A DNA stretch of 64,000 nt, taken from contig NZ_RQFO01000017.1 of assembly GCF_004770045.1 (NCBI RefSeq), positions 806,001 to 870,000 of the forward strand. Reading direction: 5' to 3'. A program made the position numbers and the translations under genes. Below are positions 8,047 to 17,421 of this stretch, piece by piece. The notes below the pieces were generated by a model that searched no databases, was not told the origin of the DNA, and worked only from the letters and a program-made list of their open reading frames with translations. Every line of letters starts with the position of its first letter. Within the stretch, counting starts at the first letter, position 1. Source of the DNA: Leptospira montravelensis (GTDB lineage: Bacteria > Spirochaetota > Leptospiria > Leptospirales > Leptospiraceae).

Positions 8047-9817
8047 ATACTTTTTGTTATTTTCTATATTCACCTATGTCCCGTTATTTGCCATTGACAT
8101 CGAAGTGAAAGATTCTTCAGGAAAACCTTTAGATCTGGTTATGGTCACTGTCAAAGCAGAAAAACCACAAGTACCTCCTCGAGATGATCATGGATATCCT
8201 CCCGAAGGTTTGGAATTTACGATTACTCCAGAAGTGACTATGTTTACAAACCCCAACGGAAAAGTACAAGTTCCTTTTCCTTATGCGCCCTCAGTGGTCA
8301 TTCGTTTACGAAAAATTGGATACAAAGACCAAAACTTAAGGGCCTTTTCCTCTGGTTCATTTCAGTCCTTTCGAATGGAGAAAGTAGTAGATATCAACCT
8401 TCTTGTTAGTCAATACCCATCTAATAGTTGGGTAGCGGCCTTAGATTTTGGCGAAGATAAGGATTTAAGAAAAACTTACATGGAACAATGTGGGTTTTGT
8501 CACCAACAAGGTAGTTTTTTTATGCGCCGCGCATTCTCTGAAGGAGATTGGGAAGATATTATCAATCGAATGATGGGATATGGTGCAAGGCCACACGGCA
8601 AAGCCAAAAAGAAACTCCCTTCATTATTATCAAATGCTTATGTAGATTTACTCAAACATCCTGAACGTGTAAAACCAGGTCGCACTTGGGGAAAAGAATT
8701 ATACGGTGCTGTAATTCGCGAATGGCCAATGGGTGATAGTTTTTCCCAAATGCATGATCTTTTGTATCATAAAAAAACAGGTTTAGTGTATGTGGGTGAT
8801 AATATTCAAGACCGACTTTGGGAAATAAATCCTAACACAGGTAAAACGGTAGTTTATAAAGTTCCCAAACAACCAGAAGACGAACTTGGTGGTCTTCTGC
8901 CAGGAAGATTACGATCTTTCCAAAAACATGAAACTTATGTTGGTTTACATTCACTAGCAGAGTCTCCAGTGGACGGACATATATTCATCACACCATCCTT
9001 ACAAAAAAGGATCACTGAGTTTGATCCAATTTCAAAAAAATTCACAGACCATATGTTTGCCGATGGATTATATCCTCATACGGTTCGTATTGATGATGAA
9101 GATCGAGTTTGGTTTACATTAGCACTTTCCAACCAAGTGGGAATGTTTGATCGAAAAAAAAATACTTTCAAAAATTATAACTTACCTGCAAGAACCAAAA
9201 AGGAAAGTTTTAGTTTATGGATCAGCGGATTCATTGTGAAGTTGATGAACTGGGGTTTCCCAATGCACTTACTTCCTGTGGATGAACGTGTGAGTGGAAT
9301 GCCTCTTCCTTATGGAATTGATATCGCACCCAATGGAAATGTTTGGTTCACTCGGTTACACGCAGATACAATTGGCGTGATCAATCCAAAAGATGATAGT
9401 TTTAAGTTGATCGAAACTCCATTCCAAGGTCCACGCCGCCTAAGAATTGATAAAGACAATCATATTTGGATCTCTGCATTTCCTGAAGGTTCTATTGCTA
9501 AGTACACACCAGAAGATGGTAAATTTAAAATGTATCCTTTGCCTACTGCCGTAGATGGAGTAGAAACTCCTTATTCTCTTAACGTCGACAGACCAAGAAA
9601 CTTAGTTTGGGTGAATGGTACTTCTTCAGACAACCTCATGGCAATGGATATCAAAACAGAAGAATGGAAAGTATATCCCATGAGTCGAAAAGTTACTTTT
9701 ACAAGAGATGTAGAATTTGGTCCAGATGGAAAAGCATACACTTGTAATGGTGCCTTCCCAAGTTGGCATATTGAAGATGGACAACCAACACTTATGGAAA
9801 TTAAACAATCAAAATGA
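8036..9817 (+). CDS. Periplasmic beta-propeller protein with a c-type haem site (virginiamycin B lyase-like)
   Basis: 593 residues from the ATG at 8036, chosen for its aaggag ribosome binding site and for the signal peptide ending VPLFA; the frame runs further upstream, but only inside the previous gene. Order: signal peptide, an Ig-like carboxypeptidase-regulatory domain (~20-120), a haem c motif CGFCH at 152-156, followed by WEDIINRMMGYGARP as in small cytochromes, then a Vgb/NHL-type propeller with repeated NVWFT and HIWIS blades. Propeller-lyase domains bind cyclic or lactone-like molecules, and haem adds electron transfer. The combination suggests a periplasmic dehydrogenase or electron acceptor. 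It overlaps the epimerase by 11 nt and the transporter gene by 4 nt, so translation is coupled. Confidence 0.75.
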   Translation: MNVKYFLLFSIFTYVPLFAIDIEVKDSSGKPLDLVMVTVKAEKPQVPPRDDHGYPPEGLEFTITPEVTMFTNPNGKVQVPFPYAPSVVIRLRKIGYKDQNLRAFSSGSFQSFRMEKVVDINLLVSQYPSNSWVAALDFGEDKDLRKTYMEQCGFCHQQGSFFMRRAFSEGDWEDIINRMMGYGARPHGKAKKKLPSLLSNAYVDLLKHPERVKPGRTWGKELYGAVIREWPMGDSFSQMHDLLYHKKTGLVYVGDNIQDRLWEINPNTGKTVVYKVPKQPEDELGGLLPGRLRSFQKHETYVGLHSLAESPVDGHIFITPSLQKRITEFDPISKKFTDHMFADGLYPHTVRIDDEDRVWFTLALSNQVGMFDRKKNTFKNYNLPARTKKESFSLWISGFIVKLMNWGFPMHLLPVDERVSGMPLPYGIDIAPNGNVWFTRLHADTIGVINPKDDSFKLIETPFQGPRRLRIDKDNHIWISAFPEGSIAKYTPEDGKFKMYPLPTAVDGVETPYSLNVDRPRNLVWVNGTSSDNLMAMDIKTEEWKVYPMSRKVTFTRDVEFGPDGKAYTCNGAFPSWHIEDGQPTLMEIKQSK

Positions 9818-11013
9818 ATGTTAAAGAAAATTATAACCAAGGACAAATTATAAGATTTTTGGCTGCCTCTTTTTTAGGATTTTTGGCAGGTCACCTAACA
9901 AACTATAGTGTTATTTTGTACGCACAAGATGTTTGGAATGCAGATGCCCTTGCTGGTCTCGGCTTTGGTTTGTGTTTTGGTGTCCCACTCATTCTTGGTT
10001 GGTTTGCAGGTGCTTGGTGTGATTCATACTCACCACAAAAATTAGCGCAAGGTGCCCATGTTTCTTTTTTAGTTTCTCTTGGTTTATTGCACCTTTCTTC
10101 TCGAATGGAAGGCAAGTTTGCAGTTTTTCTTTTTCTACTTGGCGCTGGTTTTGCGGGTGTAGGTTGGTCTATCCTTGCACCAGCACGTATGTCCTTACTG
10201 GGTAGGCTTGCCGGGGAGCGCCAAGTAAAGTTAGCAGTTGTATTCAATATTCTTGTGATGCTTGGATTCGGAGCTGCTCCTCCAATTCTTGCTTTTTGCA
10301 GAAAAATTAATTCCTGGGAAATGGTTCACCTAACGGGAATCAGTTTATTTTTTATTGCAATGGTACTTCTTTTGGGTATTCAAACGAAAGGACTTGGAAA
10401 AAATTCCTCTGCTTGGGATCGGATTTTACGAGGAGTTTCTTACGCTAAAAATCACACTCTGCTCAAACAAACCTTACTTTTTTCTATAGTGATTTATTGT
10501 TCTATGGGGCCAGTCCAAGTAATGATGCCTCGGTTTGCCAAAGGTGTTTTGGGACTAGGAGAATTAGAACGAGGATTTTTTCTGGGAGCACTCGCGGTTG
10601 CTTTGTTAGTTGGTGGCGGAGTTTCTTTGAAACTAGCAAAACAAGTTGGTTATGGCAAAATGATACTTTTGGCCGGTTTATTTTGTGGGTTGGGTTTTTT
10701 AGGGATTGGATTTAGTTCCATTGTATGGGTTTCTGTTTTATTTTTACTATTTAGCGGATTTGGAGCGGGTGCTAGCATTAGTTTAATCGTTGCTATCTTA
10801 CAATCGGAAGTGGCTACAGAATATAGAGGTAGACTTGTAAGTTTATATACAATCACAAGTCAAGTTGTCCCTGCGGCGTCAGGACTTCTCTCTGGACTAC
10901 TTTTGGTTAAGCTGCCGATTACGACTGCTGTCATAGGTGCTGGAGCCACCCTCACACTGATTGTGATTTTCAGCACAATCAGATTAGAAACATTAAGAAA
11001 CTATGAAGTTTAA
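9814..11013 (+). CDS. Major facilitator superfamily transporter
   Basis: 399 residues with about twelve membrane helices and the MFS loop 2-3 signature in degenerate form (GWFAGAWCDSYSPQKLA). The length and the two-halves layout are those of drug/metabolite MFS carriers. It starts with ATGA overlapping the stop of the haem/propeller gene, so it is translationally coupled and closes the four-gene unit 6186-11013. It may export an end product or import the substrate. Its stop is 1 nt from the end of the convergent operon, with no hairpin between. Confidence 0.85.
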   Translation: MNVKENYNQGQIIRFLAASFLGFLAGHLTNYSVILYAQDVWNADALAGLGFGLCFGVPLILGWFAGAWCDSYSPQKLAQGAHVSFLVSLGLLHLSSRMEGKFAVFLFLLGAGFAGVGWSILAPARMSLLGRLAGERQVKLAVVFNILVMLGFGAAPPILAFCRKINSWEMVHLTGISLFFIAMVLLLGIQTKGLGKNSSAWDRILRGVSYAKNHTLLKQTLLFSIVIYCSMGPVQVMMPRFAKGVLGLGELERGFFLGALAVALLVGGGVSLKLAKQVGYGKMILLAGLFCGLGFLGIGFSSIVWVSVLFLLFSGFGAGASISLIVAILQSEVATEYRGRLVSLYTITSQVVPAASGLLSGLLLVKLPITTAVIGAGATLTLIVIFSTIRLETLRNYEV

Positions 11014-11014
11014 A

Positions 11015-12244
11015 TTACCATTGTTGGTACATTTGTTCTGCAAAACCAGCAAGGTCTTTTACTACTAGTTTTGTGCCATTGTCCAAAACAACATAACCGT
11101 TGTAATATCCGAATGCTTTGTTTAAATAAGCTTCTGTCTTCAGAAGTTCCAATATTTCAGAGAAAGTGAAGTTTTGGTACAATTGTTTTAAAAATCCAAT
11201 CATCCCCATTAGATCAATGTCTGAATGCAAAAGATAAACGGGTGTGAAATCAAGTTCCATCCGACCTTCGTTACTGATAAACTTCCAAGGTTTTTTGTAA
11301 TCTGTTACATCATACTTCCATGTAACTTTATCTAGTTTATGAACCTTTCCTTTATAAACGATTCCATTCTCAGTTGCATTGTTTGGAATTCCAAATCCAT
11401 ATCCTAAGTTTAAACTTAGTAATTCTCCATCAACGAGACCTGCACCAGCTGCCCAAAGCCATTTGTTTTGTTCTGGCCAAGTACCTCTTCCCCAATCTAA
11501 TACGGCATAACTTTTATCGTTAAATTCATATTTGATATCGTTATGTTGGATCGAACCTTTGCATAACAAACTTGGCATTTTGTATTCATAAAAAAAAGTT
11601 GATTCGGAAAAAGGAGTGATGACAGCAAGGGCCTCTTGTGCTTTTTCTTCCAACTCTAAATTACCTTTGATGAACTCAGCATTCGAATCACCAATGATAG
11701 AATACGCAATGACTCTTTTGCCTTTTAGTTTAGTGATTCGAATGAACTGATCCCCTTTTTTGAATTCAATAGGATCCGTTGTATTTGTTGGAAAAAGTAT
11801 TTCACCAGGTCTTACTAATTCAGTTTTTGAAAAAATCACTTTGCCTGTGGAAAAATCTAAAAGTTCAATGCTACCCATTGCTAAATTTCCAATATCGGTA
11901 ACAGTAACAGCACCACCAAATTTTTCATTATAAAATGTGTAATGTTCCCAACGTTTATATCTTTTGGGGTCTACTTTAATAAAAGATTCATTTATTTGGA
12001 AATTAGGGTATCTTGACCAACCGGAAACATTAAGTTTACCATCGACTAACAAAAGCGAAACGGGGCTTTTGATTTCCTTTTGGTTAGTCGGATTTGCGTC
12101 AGGTTCTGGAATGAGAGTGATGGTTTTTCCATGTTGGTCTATGATTTGACCTGGTTCTAACTTCGCATTAGAACAATTGAATATGCAAAGGCTTAGGAAA
12201 ATTATACCTAAGACAATGAACACTTGTGGTTTGCTATAAAACAT
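11015..12244 (-). CDS. DUF2804 lipoprotein
   Basis: 409 residues from the ATG at 12242-12244, which has a ggag site 7 nt upstream; a longer frame starts seven codons earlier. A signal sequence ends in CIFNC, a relaxed spirochaetal lipobox, so it is probably a lipoprotein. The body matches DUF2804, best seen in SYAVLDWGRGTWPEQNKWLW. DUF2804 is related to the lipocalin-like hydratases (CrtC, AttH), a fold that binds hydrophobic ligands; the reaction, if any, is unknown. It is the last gene of the ten-gene operon, 29 nt after the chemoreceptor gene. A role in capturing or modifying a hydrophobic substrate at the envelope fits the context but is inference. Confidence 0.75.
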   Translation of the reverse strand: MFYSKPQVFIVLGIIFLSLCIFNCSNAKLEPGQIIDQHGKTITLIPEPDANPTNQKEIKSPVSLLLVDGKLNVSGWSRYPNFQINESFIKVDPKRYKRWEHYTFYNEKFGGAVTVTDIGNLAMGSIELLDFSTGKVIFSKTELVRPGEILFPTNTTDPIEFKKGDQFIRITKLKGKRVIAYSIIGDSNAEFIKGNLELEEKAQEALAVITPFSESTFFYEYKMPSLLCKGSIQHNDIKYEFNDKSYAVLDWGRGTWPEQNKWLWAAGAGLVDGELLSLNLGYGFGIPNNATENGIVYKGKVHKLDKVTWKYDVTDYKKPWKFISNEGRMELDFTPVYLLHSDIDLMGMIGFLKQLYQNFTFSEILELLKTEAYLNKAFGYYNGYVVLDNGTKLVVKDLAGFAEQMYQQW

Positions 12245-12273
12245 AAAAGTTCTCCAAAAAAACAAATACTAGA

Positions 12274-13836
12274 CTAAGAATTGCTAAAAGTCAATAACTC
12301 TTGAGCTTGAATTCTAATTTGTTCAACATACTGCTCTAAATTTCTGGATGCATCCGAAATTTGGCTCTCCTCATCTTCTAGGGCAAGAATCCCTTTATTA
12401 ACTTCAGTTTGTCCTGAAATCTGTTCTTTCGTACTAAGAGATATTTGTGATGATAAATCATTGATTTCATTCAAACGAGATATGGTATCAAAAATAATTC
12501 CCTTTTGTTTTTCAAAAAGCTCATGCATAAAACTCACTTTCTTTGTCGTAATCTCTAATTTTTGAATTTGATTTGTAGTTAAATTCCCTGCTTGAGAGGA
12601 CACTTCTGAAGCATTGATTATAAATTTTCGAGAGTTACCTACTACCTCCGAAATGATTTTTGCATTAGTTGCAGTAAAGTCTGCTAATTTACTTACTTCG
12701 CTCGCAACAACCGCAAAACCCCTTCCTACTTCACCAGCACGAGCCGCTTCAATCGATGCATTTAGCGCGAGTAAATTTGTTTTCTCTCCGATTTCAGCAA
12801 CTATCTGGTTAATTTCATCTACCTTATCAAAAGAAGATTTTATGGAAGATAAATACTCGGTAGTTCTTTGAGAGACCACTCCAATTTCTGTTGTGTCTTT
12901 TTTGTTTTCATTCGCAAGTGATATCAACTCTTGATTTATATCGCTGATAGTAGAAACCAAATGATTTAAGTCGTTGGATCCAGAAAATAAATCTGTAATT
13001 TTTATATTTTGTTCATTGATAATCTTCGCATTGGACTCAAAAGAAGAAAAAAGTTCTATATTGATAGCGGTCACTTGTTCTAAAGAAGCCGCTTGGGATT
13101 CTAATCTTTCTGCTGTTTTAAAAATGTAACTTCCACAACTTTGAATCGAAGATTCTAAATTGACTGCAGCACCTTGCACCATTTTTTTTTGTATGATTGA
13201 TTTTTGAAATAAGTCTTCCGATTCAGTTGCTTTCTCCATTCCTTTATCACTGATTTGTATCAAAAGGGCAATGAGTCTTGAAAGTAAAACTCCACTAACA
13301 ATGATAAATATACCCTTAACTATTTCAGCGGAAGTTCCTACATAACCTGTTTGAATATAAAGAGTAGGATCTTCGGTCGGTATCAGTCCACCATAAGAAA
13401 TAGATGTAATATAAGCGAGAAATACACCAAATCCCGCCAAACATCCATTAAACAATACAAACTTAGGATTTCCTAAAAATCCAGAGTATATTAAATAAAA
13501 ATACACTACTAGTAGCACTGCAGTGTTATTTAAGGCAGACTTCGCTTCTAGAGGGCCCATACTACAGTCAATAGATGTATTGATTAAGTGAATTCCAATA
13601 TCTAATAGAATAAGAAATTTATGAAACCAATCAGGTGGATTTCCGTTTTTTAACCAAAGATAACAAATAGTAGCGTAAATACCCATAAACAATGTTCCCG
13701 ATAAATGGATAATGAACATTGTTTTTGGCATACTTTCTCTCGTTCCAAGTAACGCCAAAAAGAATATAAAAAACAGGACGATTCTGATTCGGTTGACTGT
13801 TACTTTTCCATTTTGCCAAAGTGACTCAATATTCAT
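12274..13836 (-). CDS. Methyl-accepting chemotaxis protein with multi-pass membrane sensor
   Basis: 520 residues. The first ~210 hold about six hydrophobic helices with very short loops and no large periplasmic domain, so the sensor sits in the membrane. The rest is a coiled-coil signalling domain with the canonical hairpin tip ([20 protein letters not shown]). No HAMP domain is evident. The gene starts 2 nt after the crotonase gene and is firmly inside the catabolic operon. A chemoreceptor co-expressed with a pathway usually senses its substrate or the energy state the pathway creates. Its N-terminal domain is shared with the gene cut by the left window edge. Confidence 0.92.
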   Translation of the reverse strand: MNIESLWQNGKVTVNRIRIVLFFIFFLALLGTRESMPKTMFIIHLSGTLFMGIYATICYLWLKNGNPPDWFHKFLILLDIGIHLINTSIDCSMGPLEAKSALNNTAVLLVVYFYLIYSGFLGNPKFVLFNGCLAGFGVFLAYITSISYGGLIPTEDPTLYIQTGYVGTSAEIVKGIFIIVSGVLLSRLIALLIQISDKGMEKATESEDLFQKSIIQKKMVQGAAVNLESSIQSCGSYIFKTAERLESQAASLEQVTAINIELFSSFESNAKIINEQNIKITDLFSGSNDLNHLVSTISDINQELISLANENKKDTTEIGVVSQRTTEYLSSIKSSFDKVDEINQIVAEIGEKTNLLALNASIEAARAGEVGRGFAVVASEVSKLADFTATNAKIISEVVGNSRKFIINASEVSSQAGNLTTNQIQKLEITTKKVSFMHELFEKQKGIIFDTISRLNEINDLSSQISLSTKEQISGQTEVNKGILALEDEESQISDASRNLEQYVEQIRIQAQELLTFSNS

Positions 13837-13838
13837 TG

Positions 13839-14624
13839 TTAGTTGCCAGAAAAAACAGGTTTACGTTGATTAGTAAAACTTTCTAAAGCTTCTTTTAAAT
13901 CAGAAGAACCTAAAATCTGAGATTGTAATTCGATTTCTAATTCCAAACTTTGATCTAATGGAATTTTATCCCCTTGTTTTATAATCTGTTTCGTAATCGA
14001 AATTGTTTTGGGAGGTAAGGATTTAAACTTATTTGCAAATTGTTTCACTGAGTCTTCCAAATGATCAGAAGGAACTACTTTTGTGACTAGGTTAAGTTGT
14101 AATGCTTTTTCAGGGTTAAATTTATCACCTAACATAACCAATTCATTGGTTGCGGCCACGCCAGCATTACGAGTAATTCGGTTGGTTCCCATAAGAACTG
14201 TTAATCCTAATTTAACAAGTGGAACAGAAAATACCGACTTTTCGCTGGCGATTCTAAAATCACAACATAAACTCAACATAAATCCACCACCCATACAAAA
14301 TCCTTGTATTTTGGCGATTGTAGGTTTTTTGATATTTTCAAATGCGGTAAAACAACTTTGCATTTCTCGCATATTATGTTTGAAATCTTCTGTATTAATT
14401 TCAGTCACTTTGTTTAAGATATCGATATTTACACCAGAGGAAAAATGTTTTCCTGCACCTTGCAAAATGATGACCCAAACACTTTGATTTTCCTCTAACT
14501 CTTTACTAATTTTTTTTAGCTCAAAAAGAGAATCCATATTCATTACATTCAAATCATTCGTTTGTAAAGTAAGGGTTGCAACTCGGTCTTCAATACTGAT
14601 ATTCCATGATTTATAGGTTTGCAT
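13839..14624 (-). CDS. Crotonase-fold protein (enoyl-CoA hydratase/isomerase family), catalytic Glu residues replaced
   Basis: 261 residues, normal for the family. The oxyanion-hole features are present: FSSG near 61-64 and GGG at 112-114. Aligned by eye with rat enoyl-CoA hydratase, the two catalytic glutamates (Glu144, Glu164) fall on Met116 (GGGFML) and Leu136 (PLVKLG). The protein should therefore bind acyl-CoA thioesters, but simple hydration of a trans-2-enoyl-CoA is doubtful; isomerase, hydrolase, retro-aldol or binding roles are possible, as crotonases vary widely. It has a strong ribosome binding site (gggga) and lies 11 nt after the acyl-CoA synthetase gene in the operon. Confidence 0.85.
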   Translation of the reverse strand: MQTYKSWNISIEDRVATLTLQTNDLNVMNMDSLFELKKISKELEENQSVWVIILQGAGKHFSSGVNIDILNKVTEINTEDFKHNMREMQSCFTAFENIKKPTIAKIQGFCMGGGFMLSLCCDFRIASEKSVFSVPLVKLGLTVLMGTNRITRNAGVAATNELVMLGDKFNPEKALQLNLVTKVVPSDHLEDSVKQFANKFKSLPPKTISITKQIIKQGDKIPLDQSLELEIELQSQILGSSDLKEALESFTNQRKPVFSGN

Positions 14625-14635
14625 AAAATTTCCCC

Positions 14636-16561
14636 CTATTTCCGATACATAGATTCAATTTCATTTTGATACTTTTCTTGAACTCTATTTCGTTTCACTT
14701 TTTGAGTTTGGGTTAATTCATCATGTACAACAAAAGGATTTTGTAAGATATAAAAATTTGAAATTCTTTCAAATGCCTTAAATCCATTTTTATCAGATAT
14801 AAATCTTTTAACTTCTTCTTTGATTAATTTCTGTAAATTTTCATCTTCGTTGTAGATACAATGGTTCAAATCCAAAGTGATCGAATGTAAATTTAAATAG
14901 GTTTGTACTTTTTCCAAATTTAATAGAATTAATACAGATAATGTTTTTTTATCTTGTCCAACTACAACTGCTTGGTCTATATATTCGCTTTGTTTTAAAC
15001 AAATTTCTATTGGCTCTGGTTCGACATTTTCACCACCAGATAGTACAATTGTATCTTTGGCCCTACCGGCAAACTTCAAAGTACCTTGAGCTGTATAAAC
15101 AAGTAAGTCTCCAGAATTTAACCAACGATCCTCGGTTAAAACGGCTTTTGTTTTTTCCTCTTCCAAATAGTAGCCTTTCATATTATGAAATCCATGATGG
15201 TGGGCTACACCTTTGATTCCCGGTTTTACAATTTCCTTTCCAAACTCATCGATAAGTTTGATTGTTACTCCTTCAATTGGTTTTCCAACATTACCAATTG
15301 AAAAATCATTATAATGTCTTATGGTAGAAACACCTGAATTCTCAGTCATTCCATAGACTTCTAATATAGGCATTCCAATTGCATACATAAACCTATCAAC
15401 TTCGGCTTGTAATGCTCCTGCTCCTGCGAAAGCATAACGTAATTTACTACCTAATACTGATAATATTTTTGATAGAACTAATTTAGAAATAGGTAGCAGA
15501 GGAAGATAAATGACTAATTTAATGAAATGAAAAACTTGAGACAAAAGTTGGAGTAATGTTTTAGGCGAATTTAGCCTTGGAATTCTATCAAAAGCAAGAT
15601 CAAAACAAATCGAAAAATTAACTGAGTTCCAAACAAGTAATTTCAAAAAATATTTTTTGAATAGATTACTTTTGTTAACGGTATCTCTAATTTTATCATA
15701 AAAACTTTCCCAAACACGAGGAACTGTAAATAAAATTGTAGGTTTCGCCTTTGCTAAGTCTTTTCCTAACTCGGCAACCGTTGTAAAAGCAATTTTAATA
15801 CCTGAATAAAAACAGATAGTTTCAAAAATTCTTTCACCACTATGCCAAGGCGGAAGAAATCCTAAAGTAACATCACCTTCTCCCACTCGAACTCCAGTTT
15901 TTCGAAATTCAGCCACAAGGGAATGAATCTCAAAAAGAATACTCCCATGTGTTAACATAACACCTTTTGGTTTTCCTGTTGTACCAGAAGTATAAATAAT
16001 AGTAGCTAAATCCTCTTCCTGGATTTCTTTTCCTCTCAAATGAAACTTTTCATCACTAACGGAAGCACCTGCTCTCTTCAATTCTGAAAAATTTAAAATT
16101 GGGAAACCTAATTCGGTATTTTCACTTCGATTGTCCCCAAATAATACAATGGTTTCAATTTTCAGTTTTTTTAATTCAGGTAAAAACTTAAGTAAAGTTT
16201 TTTCATTTTCAATAAAGACAATTTTACAATTTGCATGGGTTAAGATATAACTGATGTCATCTAGTGTTGCATCTGTTCCTCTAGGAACATCCACACAACC
16301 TATATTTGTTATAGCCATGCTTACTTGTAACCAATGATGGCCTACATCTGCAATGATACCAATTCTTTCTCCAGAATTTGCATTTAAGTAAAGTAATCCT
16401 TTGGATAAACTTTCCACAGAAGAAACAAATTCATTATAACTAATATCTAAATAATTCTTTTTATTATCTTTATAACTTTGAACTGTAAGATCGCCGTACA
16501 AACGTCTTCCTTCTTGCACCAAATTGTACAAAGTTTTTTTTTCTAAATTGGGAACCTTCAT
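14636..16561 (-). CDS. Long-chain-type acyl-CoA synthetase (AMP-forming)
   Basis: 641 residues from the ATG at 16559-16561, which has agga at proper spacing; an ATG two codons earlier directly abuts that site. The ATP-binding loop YTSGTTGKPKGVMLTH, the adenylate motif YGMTENSG and the hinge region with SGDL and GRAKDTIVLSGGENVEP are intact, so it should convert a carboxylic acid, ATP and CoA to the acyl-CoA. The length and a hydrophobic insertion around residues 325-360 (KLVIYLPLLPISKLVL) resemble membrane-associated long-chain/FadD15-type ligases. It activates the substrate for the other CoA-thioester enzymes of this operon. Chain length or ring structure of the acid cannot be predicted. Confidence 0.92.
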   Translation of the reverse strand: MKVPNLEKKTLYNLVQEGRRLYGDLTVQSYKDNKKNYLDISYNEFVSSVESLSKGLLYLNANSGERIGIIADVGHHWLQVSMAITNIGCVDVPRGTDATLDDISYILTHANCKIVFIENEKTLLKFLPELKKLKIETIVLFGDNRSENTELGFPILNFSELKRAGASVSDEKFHLRGKEIQEEDLATIIYTSGTTGKPKGVMLTHGSILFEIHSLVAEFRKTGVRVGEGDVTLGFLPPWHSGERIFETICFYSGIKIAFTTVAELGKDLAKAKPTILFTVPRVWESFYDKIRDTVNKSNLFKKYFLKLLVWNSVNFSICFDLAFDRIPRLNSPKTLLQLLSQVFHFIKLVIYLPLLPISKLVLSKILSVLGSKLRYAFAGAGALQAEVDRFMYAIGMPILEVYGMTENSGVSTIRHYNDFSIGNVGKPIEGVTIKLIDEFGKEIVKPGIKGVAHHHGFHNMKGYYLEEEKTKAVLTEDRWLNSGDLLVYTAQGTLKFAGRAKDTIVLSGGENVEPEPIEICLKQSEYIDQAVVVGQDKKTLSVLILLNLEKVQTYLNLHSITLDLNHCIYNEDENLQKLIKEEVKRFISDKNGFKAFERISNFYILQNPFVVHDELTQTQKVKRNRVQEKYQNEIESMYRK

Positions 16562-16569
16562 ATCCATTC

Positions 16570-17400
16570 CTAAACGTTGATATTCATATGATTTAACAAA
16601 ATTTTATCTTTTATTTTTTGTGGCAAAAAACGGTTGAGCCCTAAAAAGAATTTACTCATAAAATCGACTTGGTTGAATAATTTAGGTTTATTAGAAAGAA
16701 TCACCTTAACTATCTTTTCCGCCGCCTGAATAGGATTCGTAGCTGTTCGAATCAAATCATTATCCCTATTGATAAATCGCACACAACGATCATAATATGG
16801 TGAATTCATCTCTGGTAACTTTTGTGCTTTTGCTGCAAAGTTTGTCGATACCTGTGCTGGTTGGATCATAGCCACTTGAATTCCGAATGGAGATACTTCA
16901 TAACGTAAGGAAGACACCATTCCCTCAATCGCAAACTTCGTCGCAGAGTAAATGGATTCAAAGGGAAATGGAACTTGGCCCACAAGAGATGACATTACAA
17001 CTAGTTTTCCTTTTTTTGCAGTACGCATAGAAGGTAGAAATGATTGTAAAAGCCTTGCACATCCAATAACATTGATATCAAAACATTGAAGAGCCTTGTT
17101 TAAGTCTACTTCTTCAAATGGACCGAAAAAACCAATTCCAACATTTGATACAATAGTATCCACATTTCCAAATTTTTTCAGAACTGAATCTTTAAACTTT
17201 ATAATTTTATCTGTTTCAGTAATACTCAATGGCTCTAAATGAAACTTCGCATTTAACTTAGTTAATTCAGAAGATAAACTATCTAAATACTTTTTCTCAA
17301 TATCAAATCCACAAATGGTATGACCTTGTGCCGCTAACATAAGAGAGACTTCTCTACCCATTCCTTGTGCAATTCCACTGATTACTATTACTTTACTCAT
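16570..17400 (-). CDS. Classical short-chain dehydrogenase/reductase
   Basis: 276 residues. The cofactor motif SGIAQGMG (a variant of TGxxxGxG), an NVG motif near residue 86 and the active site with a serine pair (VMSSLVG) followed by YSATK identify a classical SDR. The acidic residue after beta-2 (GFDIE) favours NAD(H) over NADP(H). The C-terminal extension of about 40 residues (FFLGLNRFLPQKIKDKILL) is amphipathic and could sit on the membrane, as in SDRs acting on lipids or sterols. It has an aggag site 8 nt upstream and is packed between the extended SDR gene and the synthetase gene (2-21 nt). It would oxidise or reduce a hydroxy/keto group of the pathway intermediate. Confidence 0.9.
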   Translation of the reverse strand: MSKVIVISGIAQGMGREVSLMLAAQGHTICGFDIEKKYLDSLSSELTKLNAKFHLEPLSITETDKIIKFKDSVLKKFGNVDTIVSNVGIGFFGPFEEVDLNKALQCFDINVIGCARLLQSFLPSMRTAKKGKLVVMSSLVGQVPFPFESIYSATKFAIEGMVSSLRYEVSPFGIQVAMIQPAQVSTNFAAKAQKLPEMNSPYYDRCVRFINRDNDLIRTATNPIQAAEKIVKVILSNKPKLFNQVDFMSKFFLGLNRFLPQKIKDKILLNHMNINV

Positions 17401-17421
17401 TTACATATCTCCTATAGAAAA

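Noticed and set aside
14083..14487. 134-codon forward frame inside the crotonase gene
   Set aside because: Antisense shadow; the minus-strand frame has complete family structure.
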